From: Planctomycetota bacterium
GTDB taxonomy: Bacteria; Planctomycetota; Phycisphaerae; UBA1845; UTPLA1
DNA: 64,000 nt
Reading direction: 5' to 3'
NCBI GenBank assembly: GCA_015654675.1
Contig: JAATGM010000042.1
Span: forward strand, 1 to 64,000
Shown here: positions 43,747-52,584 of the stretch, in pieces
Layout of the letters: each line of letters opens with the position of its first letter
Numbering within the stretch: position 1 is the stretch's first letter
Position numbers and translations under genes: made by a program
Notes under the pieces: generated by a model
Seen by the model: only the letters and a program-made list of their open reading frames with translations
Told to the model about the DNA's origin: nothing
Databases searched by the model: none

Positions 43747-44595
43747 TTATGATCCATCGCCCAGCTTGGCCGCCTCGCCTGCCGTCATCGAGTACCAATG
43801 TTCCGTCGCCGGATACACCCCCGACCGAATCTCTGCCAGATACGCGCCAATCGCCCGCGCCATCTCCGTGCGCATGTCCGCGTAGCGCTTCACGAATCGC
43901 GGCGCAGCACCATTCGTCAGCCCAACCATGTCGTGCAACACCACCACCTGCCCGTCGCAGGCCGGACCTGCGCCACACCCAATCACCGGCAGCCGCGTCC
44001 CCTCCGAAACAATCCGCGCCGGTTCAGGCGGCACAGCCTCCAGCAACAACAAGCACGCCCCGGCCTGCTCCATGGCTCGCGCATCGCCAATCAGTCGCCG
44101 CGCCGACTCAGCGTCCCGCGCTTGCGCCCGATATCCGCCTGCCATGTGCACCGCCTGTGGCCGCAATCCCAGATGCGCGCAAACCGGAATGCTCGCTCGC
44201 GCCAACGCCTCGACCGTTGCAACCATTCCCCCGTCAACTTCAACCTTCACCGCATCGCAACCCGCCTCGGCCATGAATCGCCCCGCATTGCGGATCGCAT
44301 CCTCCACATTCACATGGTACGAAAGATACGGCATGTCCCCGATCAGAAACGCCCCCGGCGCCCCGCGCCGCACCGCGCCCGCCAGCGTCACCAGAAAATC
44401 CATCGTCGCCGGCAGCGTCGTCGAGTGCCCCAATATCACCTGCGCCGCCGAATCCCCGACCAGAATCGCATCAACCCCCGCTTCTTCCTCAATCAACGCA
44501 TGGGTGTAGTCGTAGCAGGTCAATACGGCGAACTTCTGATGCGAGCGCTTCCGCTCCAGAAGCGTCGTCAGCGTGACTTTGTCGCGGGTGGACAC
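43747..44595 (-). CDS. panB: 3-methyl-2-oxobutanoate hydroxymethyltransferase
   Basis: PanB transfers a hydroxymethyl group from 5,10-methylene-THF to alpha-ketoisovalerate, giving ketopantoate for pantothenate and CoA. The 282-residue protein has the family blocks KFAVLTCYDYTHALIEEEAG, ILVGDSAAQVILGHSTTLPA, VKVEVDGGMVATVEAL, CAHLGLRPQAVHMAGGYRAQ and VIGCGAGPACDGQVVVLHDM. Catalytic Glu and Asp (metal) residues are present. The neighbours give no further pantothenate genes. Confidence 0.96.
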   Translation of the reverse strand: MSTRDKVTLTTLLERKRSHQKFAVLTCYDYTHALIEEEAGVDAILVGDSAAQVILGHSTTLPATMDFLVTLAGAVRRGAPGAFLIGDMPYLSYHVNVEDAIRNAGRFMAEAGCDAVKVEVDGGMVATVEALARASIPVCAHLGLRPQAVHMAGGYRAQARDAESARRLIGDARAMEQAGACLLLLEAVPPEPARIVSEGTRLPVIGCGAGPACDGQVVVLHDMVGLTNGAAPRFVKRYADMRTEMARAIGAYLAEIRSGVYPATEHWYSMTAGEAAKLGDGS

Positions 44596-44643
44596 GAAAC
44601 GATTCTAGTTGCCCCAACCGGCCCCTTCAAACCAGGCCGGCCC

Positions 44644-45261
44644 TCAGCCCCCCTCGGTCACTTGCGTCGTGGTCGGCGGAAATTCCGCCGGCTGATACTC
44701 GTAGGTCTGCGACTGCTGCATGATCATCCCCAGCAGCTTGCCTTCCAGCGCCGGGTCGCGCCCCATCGGCTCAAGATAGTTTCCGCTCCCGCGCGCCAGC
44801 AATTGCCCCTCGCCCGTCGGAAGCTGCGACGAAAACGCCTCCAGCCCCGAAGAACTTGCGGTAATTTGCCGCTCCGGCTGCTGCAGCCGATACACGTCGA
44901 CTTCGACATCCACCTGCCACTGCTTCGGCTCGCCGATCTTCCGAAACCGCACGATCACCTTCCGCTGCATCGTCTGCAGGTTCGCCTGCGTCTGCGAATA
45001 CTGATCGGCCACGTCCTCCCGCCAGACTTCCCATATCTGCTTCGTGGTGATCGGCATGGTCTCGATCAAACCCGTCGCGCGGTCCTGCCGGTCCGGACGA
45101 AACTCAATCCGCCGCAGCACCGCCAGCGTCGCGTCCCACAACGCGTCCAGGTCCGCATCCGGAACATTCACCGCCGTCGGCGTCGTCGGCTGCGCCGGCC
45201 GCACACAGGCGCCCGCATGCAACGCCGCGCCCGCCGCAAAAATCACCATCGATCGCCTCAT
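44644..45261 (-). CDS. lipoprotein of unknown function
   Basis: The 205-residue protein has a signal peptide with lipobox LHAGAC (Cys19), so it is predicted to be membrane-anchored by lipid. The body is soluble, with ADLDALWDATLAVLRRIEFR, and a mixed alpha/beta region including VEVDVYRLQQPERQITASSS. It lies 48 bases upstream of panB in the same direction. ATG 45261 was preferred; the open frame reaches 45411. No domain is recognised. Confidence 0.6.
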   Translation of the reverse strand: MRRSMVIFAAGAALHAGACVRPAQPTTPTAVNVPDADLDALWDATLAVLRRIEFRPDRQDRATGLIETMPITTKQIWEVWREDVADQYSQTQANLQTMQRKVIVRFRKIGEPKQWQVDVEVDVYRLQQPERQITASSSGLEAFSSQLPTGEGQLLARGSGNYLEPMGRDPALEGKLLGMIMQQSQTYEYQPAEFPPTTTQVTEGG

Positions 45262-45449
45262 GCCGCGGATGATACCCGCGCACCTCGCCCCCGCAATCCG
45301 GCCGCCTCCGCTAACAGAACGCTCGCGAATACCGGCCCTTGTCCAGCCGTATACTTCGCAACCCCCTCCCGCCCAATCCGTAGAAGCTTCGGAACCGCGG
45401 CTAAGAACCACCGTCTAACAAACGTAGTAGTCTCTGGCGGGAGCCCGAT

Positions 45450-46112
45450 ATGGCCGTGCAGTTGGACATTCTAAGCAACGTCAGAATCGCATCGCCCTGC
45501 GAGGCCTCCTGGTCCGCGATGCACGGTGACGACCGTGTCCGTTTCTGCGACCTGTGCAAACTAAACGTCTTCAACATCTCTGCCCTCAGCCGGCACGAAG
45601 CGGAACAACTCATCATCGAAAAGCAGGGCAAGCTCTGCGTCCGCTATTTCCAGCGCACCGACGGCACGATTCTCACCCAGGACTGCCCCCGCGGCATGGC
45701 CCGCGTAAGCCAGGCATTCCGACGCCTGATCTTCCGCGGCGCGGCCGCGTGCCTCTCGCTCTTCGCTGCCATCACAGCCCTCGCCTCCATGCCGCGCGGC
45801 GCAAGACAATTGTCTCTCCGCGCCTACGACCCCTTTCGAATCACTTCTTCATGGATCTGGCGAATGGAGCAACGCATTCGCAATGCTCTTTCTCCGCAAT
45901 CCTTTACCGGCACTCCGTTGATGGGCGACATCGCGATGCCGAACAAAGCCGAACTTAGCTCGCTGACGCCAGACCAACTCGCGGAAGTCGAAGCAATCGC
46001 GCATGAGTGTGAACTTCGGTCTCCCGCCGGCTGCGCTGGCATGGACGCCGACCAGAGGCGGCTATCTGCGTTCACGATCTGGCAGTACCGAATACCCCGA
46101 AAGGCCCGCTGA
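45450..46112 (+). CDS. membrane protein with conserved Cys-rich N-terminal domain
   Basis: The 220-residue protein starts with IASPCEASWSAMHGDDRVRF and then CDLCKLNVFNISALSRHEAE, CVRYFQRTDGTILTQDCPRG, a cysteine pattern that I recall from a family of planctomycete and other proteins of unknown function and that could bind metal. A membrane helix (about 96-112) follows, then a soluble tail. It begins 188 bases from the divergent lipoprotein gene. The role is unknown. Confidence 0.6.
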   Translation: MAVQLDILSNVRIASPCEASWSAMHGDDRVRFCDLCKLNVFNISALSRHEAEQLIIEKQGKLCVRYFQRTDGTILTQDCPRGMARVSQAFRRLIFRGAAACLSLFAAITALASMPRGARQLSLRAYDPFRITSSWIWRMEQRIRNALSPQSFTGTPLMGDIAMPNKAELSSLTPDQLAEVEAIAHECELRSPAGCAGMDADQRRLSAFTIWQYRIPRKAR

Positions 46113-46129
46113 GGACTCTGGTCAGCGAC

Positions 46130-46627
46130 ATGCGATTTTTCACCACCGCCACCATGCTCCCCTGCCTCGCCATGTTCGCCTGGCTCGAGTGGTCCGTCGG
46201 CCGTTTCGGCGTCATGCGAATCAGCGAACACCTCACCCTCGCCCTCATGCTCGTCGTCCTCCCGCTCACCATGATCTGGTTCGCCCGTGGCCTCGCCGAA
46301 CGCCGCCTCCAACGCCGCTTTCTAAGCTCAGCCGGCCATCACACCCGAACCACCACCGCCCTCGGCCTCGTCAACGCCGTTTTCAGCTCCGCGATCGTCC
46401 TGCTGGCCGCCTACTTCCTGCCCAAAGTCCACGAGTCCGCCCTGATCGCCGCCACGCTCTTCGCCACAAGTTATTTCATCATCCGCCTGACACCCGCCCG
46501 CCAACCCGGCCGCTGCGAATCCTGCAACTACGACCTGCGCGGCTCGCTAAACTCCGCGCGCTGCCCGGAATGCGGAACCAAACTCGCCCCGACCGAGCAG
46601 CCACCTCATTCAGAGCCGCGCACGTAA
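46130..46627 (+). CDS. membrane protein with C-terminal zinc ribbon
   Basis: The 165-residue protein has several hydrophobic segments (about 8-25, 32-52, 76-95, 101-117) and ends with a zinc-ribbon-like motif: CESCNYDLRGSLNSARCPEC (CxxC...CxxC). It lies 17 bases downstream of the Cys-rich gene. The same type of ending appears in fragments near 48.1 and 50.1 kb. The function is unknown. Confidence 0.7.
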   Translation: MRFFTTATMLPCLAMFAWLEWSVGRFGVMRISEHLTLALMLVVLPLTMIWFARGLAERRLQRRFLSSAGHHTRTTTALGLVNAVFSSAIVLLAAYFLPKVHESALIAATLFATSYFIIRLTPARQPGRCESCNYDLRGSLNSARCPECGTKLAPTEQPPHSEPRT

Positions 46628-46963
46628 GTAAGCGGCGCGCGACATTCAGCCACGTTGGACGATCCGCATCGCCCAAGAACCTAACCACTGCGCCAGCCAA
46701 TTCGCCCCAACGGGGCGACGGACTGTAGCCACGCGGTGAAGCGCGGCCGCCCCGGCCGCGCGCAACCCGTGGACCCCGGGCCCCCGGGTTCTCCCGCCCC
46801 GGCAGGGGCGGAGGAAATCCCAACACCCCAGCGCCGACCAGGATCAGGCCCTCTCAAGGATAGCGCATCGCAAATTGTCGAAAACCGTAGCACTCAGAGC
46901 CCCCGGCAAAGCCGGGACTCATCGCGCCCGCCCAAAGATGGCGCCACACTCAACAGACTCCCC
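46628..46963. other. 336-base gap rich in inverted repeats, no gene seen
   Basis: The gap between the zinc-ribbon membrane protein and the convergent gene at 46964 holds short GC-rich palindromes (see the repeat at 46702-46816) and no frame that looks coding. A dispersed, REP-like element is the best explanation. Confidence 0.5.
46702..46816. repeat. cluster of GC-rich palindromes, REP-like
   Basis: CGCCCC (46703-46708) pairs with GGGGCG (46712-46717). GCGCGGCCG (46741-46749) pairs with CGGCCGCGC (46753-46761) within an outer CCACG (46729-46733)/CGTGG (46768-46772) stem. CCCGGGCCCCCGGG and CGCCCCGGCAGGGGCG follow. Similar strings of palindromes occur as dispersed repeats in planctomycete genomes, to my knowledge. 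Confidence 0.5.
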
Positions 46964-47584
46964 TCAACCAGAAATGCCCGCGCCCCCCTTACCCATCGAC
47001 TTCTTCGCGACGTCCCGCCGTTCGCACTCTGTTGCCGTCAATCCCACGTCCAGGCCTTCGATCTCCGCAAGCAAATCCAATAGCCGAGCATACTGTTTCT
47101 CCTTCCATGCTTCATAAGCAAGGTCGCGGAGGTTGGCCGCGCGCCATCGCGCTCGCTTCGCGTCAATGACCGAGCCCGGGACTCGCGGATCGCGAACCAT
47201 TTTCAGATCGCCTCGCAGGATCGGCGCGGCATACTTGATCACCGCCTCGCGCCATTGCTCCAGCGCGCTCCGCAGCCCATCGAGTTGAACTACATAAAGC
47301 GGTAGCCCCACTTCACTGGAAAGGTGCCCGGAACACTCGATGATTAGGCGAATTTCGACGAATCGCTGCCTTCGCCAGAATCTCTTGGATTCGCGAAACC
47401 CAATCATGAATCCGAACGACGGCACGTGTTCGATTCCCACCACAAACTCAACATCGCGCCGCGTGTAATTGAGGCCTGCATCGCCATCGGCCGCACGCGA
47501 AAACCCGTGCTCCGCCATCACGCCATCAAAGACCTCTGCCGCGATTCGACGGAAGTCCTCATTAGTCGCAATGCCGCCACCCAT
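46964..47584 (-). CDS. hypothetical protein
   Basis: The 206-residue soluble protein begins GGGIATNEDFRRIAAEVFDG and has alternating alpha/beta segments, including VGIEHVPSFGFMIGFRESKR and LRDLAYEAWKEKQYARLLDL, with a conserved-looking GGDAGLNYTRRDVEF-type segment. No catalytic motif or domain is recognised. It could be an immunity or DUF-type protein, but nothing shows this. Confidence 0.55.
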   Translation of the reverse strand: MGGGIATNEDFRRIAAEVFDGVMAEHGFSRAADGDAGLNYTRRDVEFVVGIEHVPSFGFMIGFRESKRFWRRQRFVEIRLIIECSGHLSSEVGLPLYVVQLDGLRSALEQWREAVIKYAAPILRGDLKMVRDPRVPGSVIDAKRARWRAANLRDLAYEAWKEKQYARLLDLLAEIEGLDVGLTATECERRDVAKKSMGKGGAGISG

Positions 47585-47663
47585 GCCGCAATTCCATTCT
47601 TAGCCGTCTCATCGCCAGCCGAGAATCTTAGTTAAGCTCCCCGCCACGCGATACAATTCAACT

Positions 47664-48163
47664 ATGCACATCAACCCGAAACACCGCCGAGTTGCAAAAT
47701 GGACATGGCTGCTCGCAACGAGCATATGCTTGGGCCTCTATATCAGCACGCTCCCGGCCGCCCTCGTCTGGAGCGGCCAGCGTCGCGACCGCCGCACCGA
47801 CTTCGTTCTCACCGCGGGCAGCGGGTTACTCTGGACCTGGGGACCATCCTCGCAACAAATCTCCGGTGGATGGCGCATCGATCACGCAGCTGCGGCCTTC
47901 GATTGGCCCAACATCGCCTGGCTGCCTCGATTCTCCAGTAGCCCGCGCGGCTGGGCGCTGCGCCTTCCGCTCTGGCCACCGATCCTGATCTCCGCCATCA
48001 CGGCCGCAATCCTTTGGTACCGCGACCGCCCTGCCCCCTCCCCGGCCACTGCACGCGCTGCAACTACAACCTAACCGGCAACCAGTCCGGCAAATGCCCC
48101 GAATGCGGCACCCCGGCCCCAAAACCCGAACCGGCCGCCCCCAAGTCCGAGCCGGTGCCGTAA
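47664..48163 (+). pseudogene. membrane protein with zinc-ribbon tail, interrupted by a frameshift
   Basis: The first frame (47664-48074, 136 residues) has hydrophobic segments near residues 13-35 and 100-120 and then runs into the reading of a different frame. In the -1 frame, from about 48044, the DNA encodes GHCTRCNYNLTGNQSGKCPE and CGTPAP, a complete zinc ribbon as in the preceding membrane protein, ending TAA at 48161. One base inserted or lost in the run CCCCCTCCCC (48034-48043) would join the two. A sequencing error, real decay or programmed slippage are all possible. Confidence 0.55.
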
Positions 48164-48211
48164 GGCCCGGGCCCGAGACGAACGCCCACCAACCCGCCTT
48201 CGACTAAACCA
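48041..48211 (+). repeat. direct repeat, copy 1 (zinc-ribbon tail)
   Basis: About 170 bases are repeated at 50002-50172 with roughly 95 % identity and without indels (offset 1961). The repeat includes the zinc-ribbon codons and about 48 bases after the TAA. It brackets the complete 48326-49996 gene, as expected from a duplication or from insertion between two copies. Confidence 0.85.
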
Positions 48212-48325
48212 GCCGCATTTTGGCAGATCCCCAAACTCGTCGAGGTGCCTCTCACACTGCAACTCGCGATGACCGAGCGGGCAAGCATCGCTAGACTCGT
48301 GCCTGCCAACGGACCCATGCCCGCG

Positions 48326-49996
48326 ATGAATCGAGATAGTCAGTCCACAGATGCAAGCCAACCGAACGTAACGGCGTCGCGCCCCAATCGCACAGAGCTG
48401 TACTGCGCGCAGTGCGGCTACAACCTGCGCGGCTTGACGACCACCGGAACATGCCCTGAATGCAACTTTGAAATATCGAAATCACTGGACACCACGGCTC
48501 ACCACGGCTTCCGCGATGCCTCCCACCTTCACCAAACCCTTCGACGCCTGGGGTTCGTCGGCGCCCTCCTCGCTGCAATCGCAGTATTCCAATCAACGCT
48601 ACCCGGTCACTGGCTGTCTCAAACCGGTCCCGTCAGCGCCGGCTACACGCACACGCTCATCACTCATCTCCTCGATCCGGTAGTCGGCCTCGCGCTCCTC
48701 GGCGCCCTGTTCATCGCCTGCCGGCGGCTATCTGAGGCGGTTAACGGTCTCCAATCCTCGAAGCAAAATCCCATTTGGCTCGCTACGTTAGTCATTTTGG
48801 GAATTCAGATACTGCTGATGACCATTTACATCCTGATCGATTTATCAATCCTCACGTCGACGCCGCGCTCGACCATGCAATATCTGCTAAATACTTGTTT
48901 CTGGATGATTTGGCATGAGGCGCCTCCGTTCTTCCTAGCAATGCTGGCGTTTGTTCTTTGGGGAATACTCGACGACTGCGCGATCATTGCGACACGTCAA
49001 TCGCGTCCGATTTGGTTTCGACGACTGCAGCTCGCGCGATGGATCGCAACTGTTTCCATCACAGCGTGCGCCGCGCTGGCGATCGCGTGGATACTCTTGC
49101 CATTTGTGAATCGAGGCTCTGCAGCAATTCCACAGTTCCTTTACCGCTCGGAAAGCGCGGTCGCTTCGATTGCCGCCGCCGGGATCACCGCCGCAACCGC
49201 GGTGCTTCTTGCCTTCATAGGAACTGTGCGACCCGTTGCCGTCCGCAGTACTGTTGAGACCGCGGAATCGACCGATTTCTACCGGCAGCTGCTGCGAACC
49301 ACTACGGCCGCCCTCGCCGCCGCATCGTGCCCCCTGTGCTTCGCACTACTGCTCCTCGGCTTCACGCTTTTCCCACCACCAATAGAACCCAAGACGAAAT
49401 TGGCGGAATTTCTTGCACCCGCGCTTGCTTTCGGAAACCTGGCCGGCTTATTGATCGCCGAGTCACTGGTTTTTCTGCGTTCCAGACGACTGCGATCGTT
49501 TGACCCAGGTTGGAACAGTTCGGTTCGAACAATGGCCGCAATCCGAGCCGGCTATCTCGTCGCCCTCGTCTTTTATCTGACATTGGAGGGAATTGGATAC
49601 AGATATCCCGTCAACGAGGGGATGATCATCATGGCCCGGGCGGCGCTTGCCCTCTTCCTGTGGCTGTCTTGGAGATTGCTGACCGAGTTGTGGAAGAAAT
49701 CCGCCCCTATTCCAAATTCTCGCCTTGGCAAAATGTTTATCGTGACTCTCCTAGCATACATCTTACTTCGCTATCTGGATTTCGCGTTTCGTCGCGCAGT
49801 CGGCGGCGAACTCGGTCTGGCAACCAAATCCGGCGCAATACTCGGATACGTCGATCAAACGCTGAGTCTTCTTGCAGAGCTGGCCCTGGCCGCGACTTTT
49901 GGCTCGCTGGCCGTTGCCGCATTCCGCGCGAGAAAAGCGGCCCATTCCAATCTGCTATCGCTTGAGCGTGGATCTATGGCAGAAGCACACACCTAG
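48326..49996 (+). CDS. polytopic membrane protein with N-terminal zinc ribbon
   Basis: The protein (556 residues from ATG 48326; ATG 48245 and 48317 also fit) starts with a zinc ribbon, ELYCAQCGYNLRGLTTTGTC plus PEC, and then has about ten hydrophobic helices (for example FVGALLAAIAVFQSTL and WIATVSITACAALAIAWILL). It has no recognised domain. The ribbon at the N-terminus contrasts with the C-terminal ribbons of nearby proteins. It lies between two copies of a 170-base direct repeat. Third-position G/C is weaker than in flanking genes, which hints at a different origin. Confidence 0.6.
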   Translation: MNRDSQSTDASQPNVTASRPNRTELYCAQCGYNLRGLTTTGTCPECNFEISKSLDTTAHHGFRDASHLHQTLRRLGFVGALLAAIAVFQSTLPGHWLSQTGPVSAGYTHTLITHLLDPVVGLALLGALFIACRRLSEAVNGLQSSKQNPIWLATLVILGIQILLMTIYILIDLSILTSTPRSTMQYLLNTCFWMIWHEAPPFFLAMLAFVLWGILDDCAIIATRQSRPIWFRRLQLARWIATVSITACAALAIAWILLPFVNRGSAAIPQFLYRSESAVASIAAAGITAATAVLLAFIGTVRPVAVRSTVETAESTDFYRQLLRTTTAALAAASCPLCFALLLLGFTLFPPPIEPKTKLAEFLAPALAFGNLAGLLIAESLVFLRSRRLRSFDPGWNSSVRTMAAIRAGYLVALVFYLTLEGIGYRYPVNEGMIIMARAALALFLWLSWRLLTELWKKSAPIPNSRLGKMFIVTLLAYILLRYLDFAFRRAVGGELGLATKSGAILGYVDQTLSLLAELALAATFGSLAVAAFRARKAAHSNLLSLERGSMAEAHT

Positions 49997-50001
49997 GCGC
50001 C

Positions 50002-50172
50002 CCCGACCACTGCACGAACTGCAACTACAACCTAACCGGCAACCAATCCGGCAAATGCCCCGAATGCGGAATACCCACCCCAAAACCCGAACCGGCCGCC
50101 CCCAAGTCCGAGCCGGTGCCGTAAGGCCCGGGCCCGAGACGAACGCCCACCAACCCGCTTTCCACTCAACCA
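50002..50172 (+). repeat. direct repeat, copy 2 (orphan zinc-ribbon tail)
   Basis: This is the second copy of the repeat at 48041-48211. The coding frame HCTNCNYNLTGNQSGKCPEC is open to TAA at 50122, but no start or upstream gene joins it: the preceding gene stops at 49996 in another frame. It appears to be an untranslated gene fragment. Confidence 0.8.
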
Positions 50173-50336
50173 ACCACGCACTGCTCATTGCGAACAATTC
50201 GAGAAGTCGCTCTTGACTTCCGATTTGCGCTGAATAAAACAATATCCGAACACGCCCCGGGAGACGGGTCGGGGGCGATCCGGGGTCTCATTGCGCAAAA
50301 CCCGACCCAAAGGGAATCGCCAGGTCCCCGCCTATT

Positions 50337-50363
50337 CCCCTCTCCCCATTCGGGGGAGAGGGG
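50337..50363. repeat. perfect 11-base palindrome, dispersed-repeat type
   Basis: CCCCTCTCCCC (50337-50347) and GGGGAGAGGGG (50353-50363) are perfect arms around 5 bases, followed by TCGGGGTGAGGG. The whole string matches a repeat that I recall as widespread in bacterial intergenic regions. It may function as a transcript-end or mRNA-stability structure. Confidence 0.7.
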
Positions 50364-50447
50364 TCGGGGTGAGGGTTCGCGCAAGCGAAAGCTCTTTGAA
50401 AAGTGAATCACCTGCGGCCCACTTGAGCGGATTGAACGATTACTTGC

Positions 50448-50466
50448 CCTGAGCGTGTCGAAGGGT
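50448..50466. repeat. dispersed CCTGAGC-GAAGGG repeat
   Basis: CCTGAGCGTGTCGAAGGGTC is a known type of short dispersed intergenic repeat (CCTGAGCnnnnCGAAGGG) found in many high-GC bacteria. It lies in the long gap upstream of the phosphoesterase gene. Confidence 0.55.
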
Positions 50467-50605
50467 CACTGATTATCACTTTTATCACTTGCAGCCTGTG
50501 GCCTGTCGCTCGCGGCTGCGGGTTCCCTGGGCCGCATTATCACGTTTAGCACCGATGGGCTGGAACGGGTGCCTGAACAGATATCAAACAAATCGGGCCA
50601 CCCCA

Positions 50606-50762
50606 AATCTCACGAATCTCATCCGCCAACCGCGTTCTCCACCCCAAAATCGAGGTCGTCTCAAAAATCTCATCGAGACGACTCAACGCCCAATGCTCAA
50701 CGCCCAGCCCCCCGGCCTCGCCAATCTCATCCCGGCGTCTCGCCCGCGTCTCACGAATCTCA
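50606..50762. repeat. irregular cluster of AATCTCA / GTCTCA motifs
   Basis: AATCTCA occurs five times (50606, 50615, 50666, 50723, 50756) together with several GTCTCA copies. Spacing is irregular (9, 51, 57, 33 bases). It is either a low-complexity repeat or a cluster of sites for a DNA-binding protein (TGAGATT on the minus strand). Confidence 0.4.
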
Positions 50763-50940
50763 CTCGTCTCACGCAGCACCACCCGCTCAATCCTCCGTCC
50801 CTTCATCTCCCCGCGTCCTGTTCCCAGTTCCCTGTTCCCTCCCTCGCTCCCCAGTTGTCCGCCCCCGGCCCAGCGGCCAAGATGGCCCGAATTACCAAAC
50901 TCGGATCGCCAACGATCCAGGAAGAAGGAGGGATCCCGTT

Positions 50941-52578
50941 ATGTCCGAAATCTCACGTCGCGACTTCATCCGCGCCGCCTCGGCCGCCGCCGGTGCAGGC
51001 GCCCTCGGCGCGCTCCCCGGCTGCTGTGTCCCGGGACTCTCTTCCGACCCGCTCTTCGGCCAGTTCGAATACGTGGTCGTCCTCATGATGGAAAACCGCT
51101 CCTTCGACAACCTCCTCGGCTACCTCTACGACCCCGCTACCCTGCCCCCCGGCGTCACCTATAACGGCGTCATCGGTAAGAACCTGTCGAACCCGATCCC
51201 CTCCGACGCCGACCCGGACGGTCGCCTCGTCGTCCCCTTCGAACCGGCATTCGTCTACGACAACCCCAACCCCGACCCCGGCGAGCCCTACCCCCACGTC
51301 AACACCCAGCTCTTCAATACCGTCATCCCCGATTCAAATCGCTATAAGGCCGTCGGGCACATGGAACCGCCCTTCAACCTGCCCAACCCCGTCCCCGGCG
51401 TGCCCCCCATGTCCGGCTTCGTCCGCGACTACATCGACAACTACGTCACCACCAACGGCCGCATGCCCACCTACGAAGAGTTCCGCATCATCATGCAGGG
51501 CTACCAGCCCGAAACACTGCCTGTCACCAACACCCTTGCCCGCCGCTTCGGCGTCTGCGACAACTGGCACTGCGCCGTCCCCAGCCAGACCTTCTGTAAC
51601 CGCTCGTTCTTCCACACCGGCCAGTCATCCGGCTTCGTCGTCAATGAGCCCTACTACCGCTGGCCGCTCCAGAACACTGCCGACACGATCTTCAACCGCA
51701 TCGACGAAGCCAGAAAATGCGAGCTCGAATGGGGCATCTACTTCGACCTCGAAGACATCATGTCCCTCACCGCCCTGCTCCACTTCCAGCGCCTGCAGCC
51801 GCTCCCCAATCCCCGCATCCGCTCAATGCAGCGCTTCTATCGAGACGTCGCTACAGGCAAGCTCCCGCGCTACACCTTCATCGAGCCGCGCCTCTTCCTG
51901 AACCACAACGACATGCACCCGCCCGTGAAGATCCTCGGCCACACTCAGCCGTCGAGTCTCCTGCCCGGCGAGATCCTCATCAACGACGTCTACAACGCCA
52001 TCCGCACCTCCGACTCCGCCCAGGGCAACAACTACCAGAACACCCTCTTCATCATCACCTTTGACGAACACGGCGGCTGCTTTGATCACGCCCCGCCCCC
52101 GGCCGCGGTCACGCCCGATCCGTCCGCTCCGGCCGGCCAGATGGGCTTCCGCTTCGACCGCCACGGCGTTCGCGTTCCCGCCATCTTCGTCTCGGCATTC
52201 ATCGAGTCACAGACGATCATCAACGCCCCATTGCACCACTGCTCGGTCATCAAGACCGTTTGCGAAAAATGGGGCTTGCCGGGCCTGACCGATCGCGACA
52301 AGACCGCCCCCGATCTGGCCGGCATTTTTAGCCGATCGACCCCGCGCTCGCGCGAAGATTGGCCGGTCATCACGCCGATCCCCATCCCACCCGACATCGA
52401 GACCGCCTCGCGCTCCGACGATCGACCCATCAACGACCTGCAACGCGCGATCATTGGGATGGCTGCCGCCGTCGCTGGGGGACCGACCAACGAAGCCCCG
52501 CCCATCACCACCGTCGGTGAGGCGACTGAGTACCTGCAGCATGCGGCTGACGCGATCGGATGGCGAATCGAGGAGTAA
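50941..52578 (+). CDS. Tat-exported phosphoesterase, phospholipase C family
   Basis: The 545-residue enzyme has a Tat signal with SRRDFIR (residues 5-11) and a hydrophobic AASAAAGAGALGAL stretch. It matches the phosphoesterase family that includes phospholipase C (PlcN-like) and acid phosphatases: VVLMMENRSFDNLLGYLYDP is the N-terminal metal motif, TFIEPRLFLNHNDMHPP and TFDEHGGCFDHAPPP are the later ones. Likely hydrolysis of phospholipids or other phosphodiesters in the periplasm. ATG 50941 follows GGAGGG. Upstream open frame is not coding. Confidence 0.9.
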   Translation: MSEISRRDFIRAASAAAGAGALGALPGCCVPGLSSDPLFGQFEYVVVLMMENRSFDNLLGYLYDPATLPPGVTYNGVIGKNLSNPIPSDADPDGRLVVPFEPAFVYDNPNPDPGEPYPHVNTQLFNTVIPDSNRYKAVGHMEPPFNLPNPVPGVPPMSGFVRDYIDNYVTTNGRMPTYEEFRIIMQGYQPETLPVTNTLARRFGVCDNWHCAVPSQTFCNRSFFHTGQSSGFVVNEPYYRWPLQNTADTIFNRIDEARKCELEWGIYFDLEDIMSLTALLHFQRLQPLPNPRIRSMQRFYRDVATGKLPRYTFIEPRLFLNHNDMHPPVKILGHTQPSSLLPGEILINDVYNAIRTSDSAQGNNYQNTLFIITFDEHGGCFDHAPPPAAVTPDPSAPAGQMGFRFDRHGVRVPAIFVSAFIESQTIINAPLHHCSVIKTVCEKWGLPGLTDRDKTAPDLAGIFSRSTPRSREDWPVITPIPIPPDIETASRSDDRPINDLQRAIIGMAAAVAGGPTNEAPPITTVGEATEYLQHAADAIGWRIEE

Positions 52579-52584
52579 GCAAGC

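Larger units (their letters stand above)
50125..50940. other. 816-base intergenic region with several dispersed repeats
   Basis: After the repeat copy this region contains a palindrome (50337-50363), a CCTGAGC...GAAGGG element (50448-50466) and five AATCTCA motifs (50606-50762). Long open frames across it (for example 50489-51088 and 50569 onward) are low in conserved patterns and come from the repeats, so I do not call a gene. The promoter of the phosphoesterase gene should lie here. Confidence 0.55.

Noticed and set aside
50569-50940. in-frame upstream extension of the Tat phosphoesterase
   Set aside because: The strong ribosome binding site GGAGGG and the Tat motif fix the start at 50941; the extension is low-complexity.
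50489-51088. long plus-strand ORF with repeated NLTNLI-like residues
   Set aside because: The repeats come from the AATCTCA DNA motifs, and the frame enters the phosphoesterase gene out of its coding frame.
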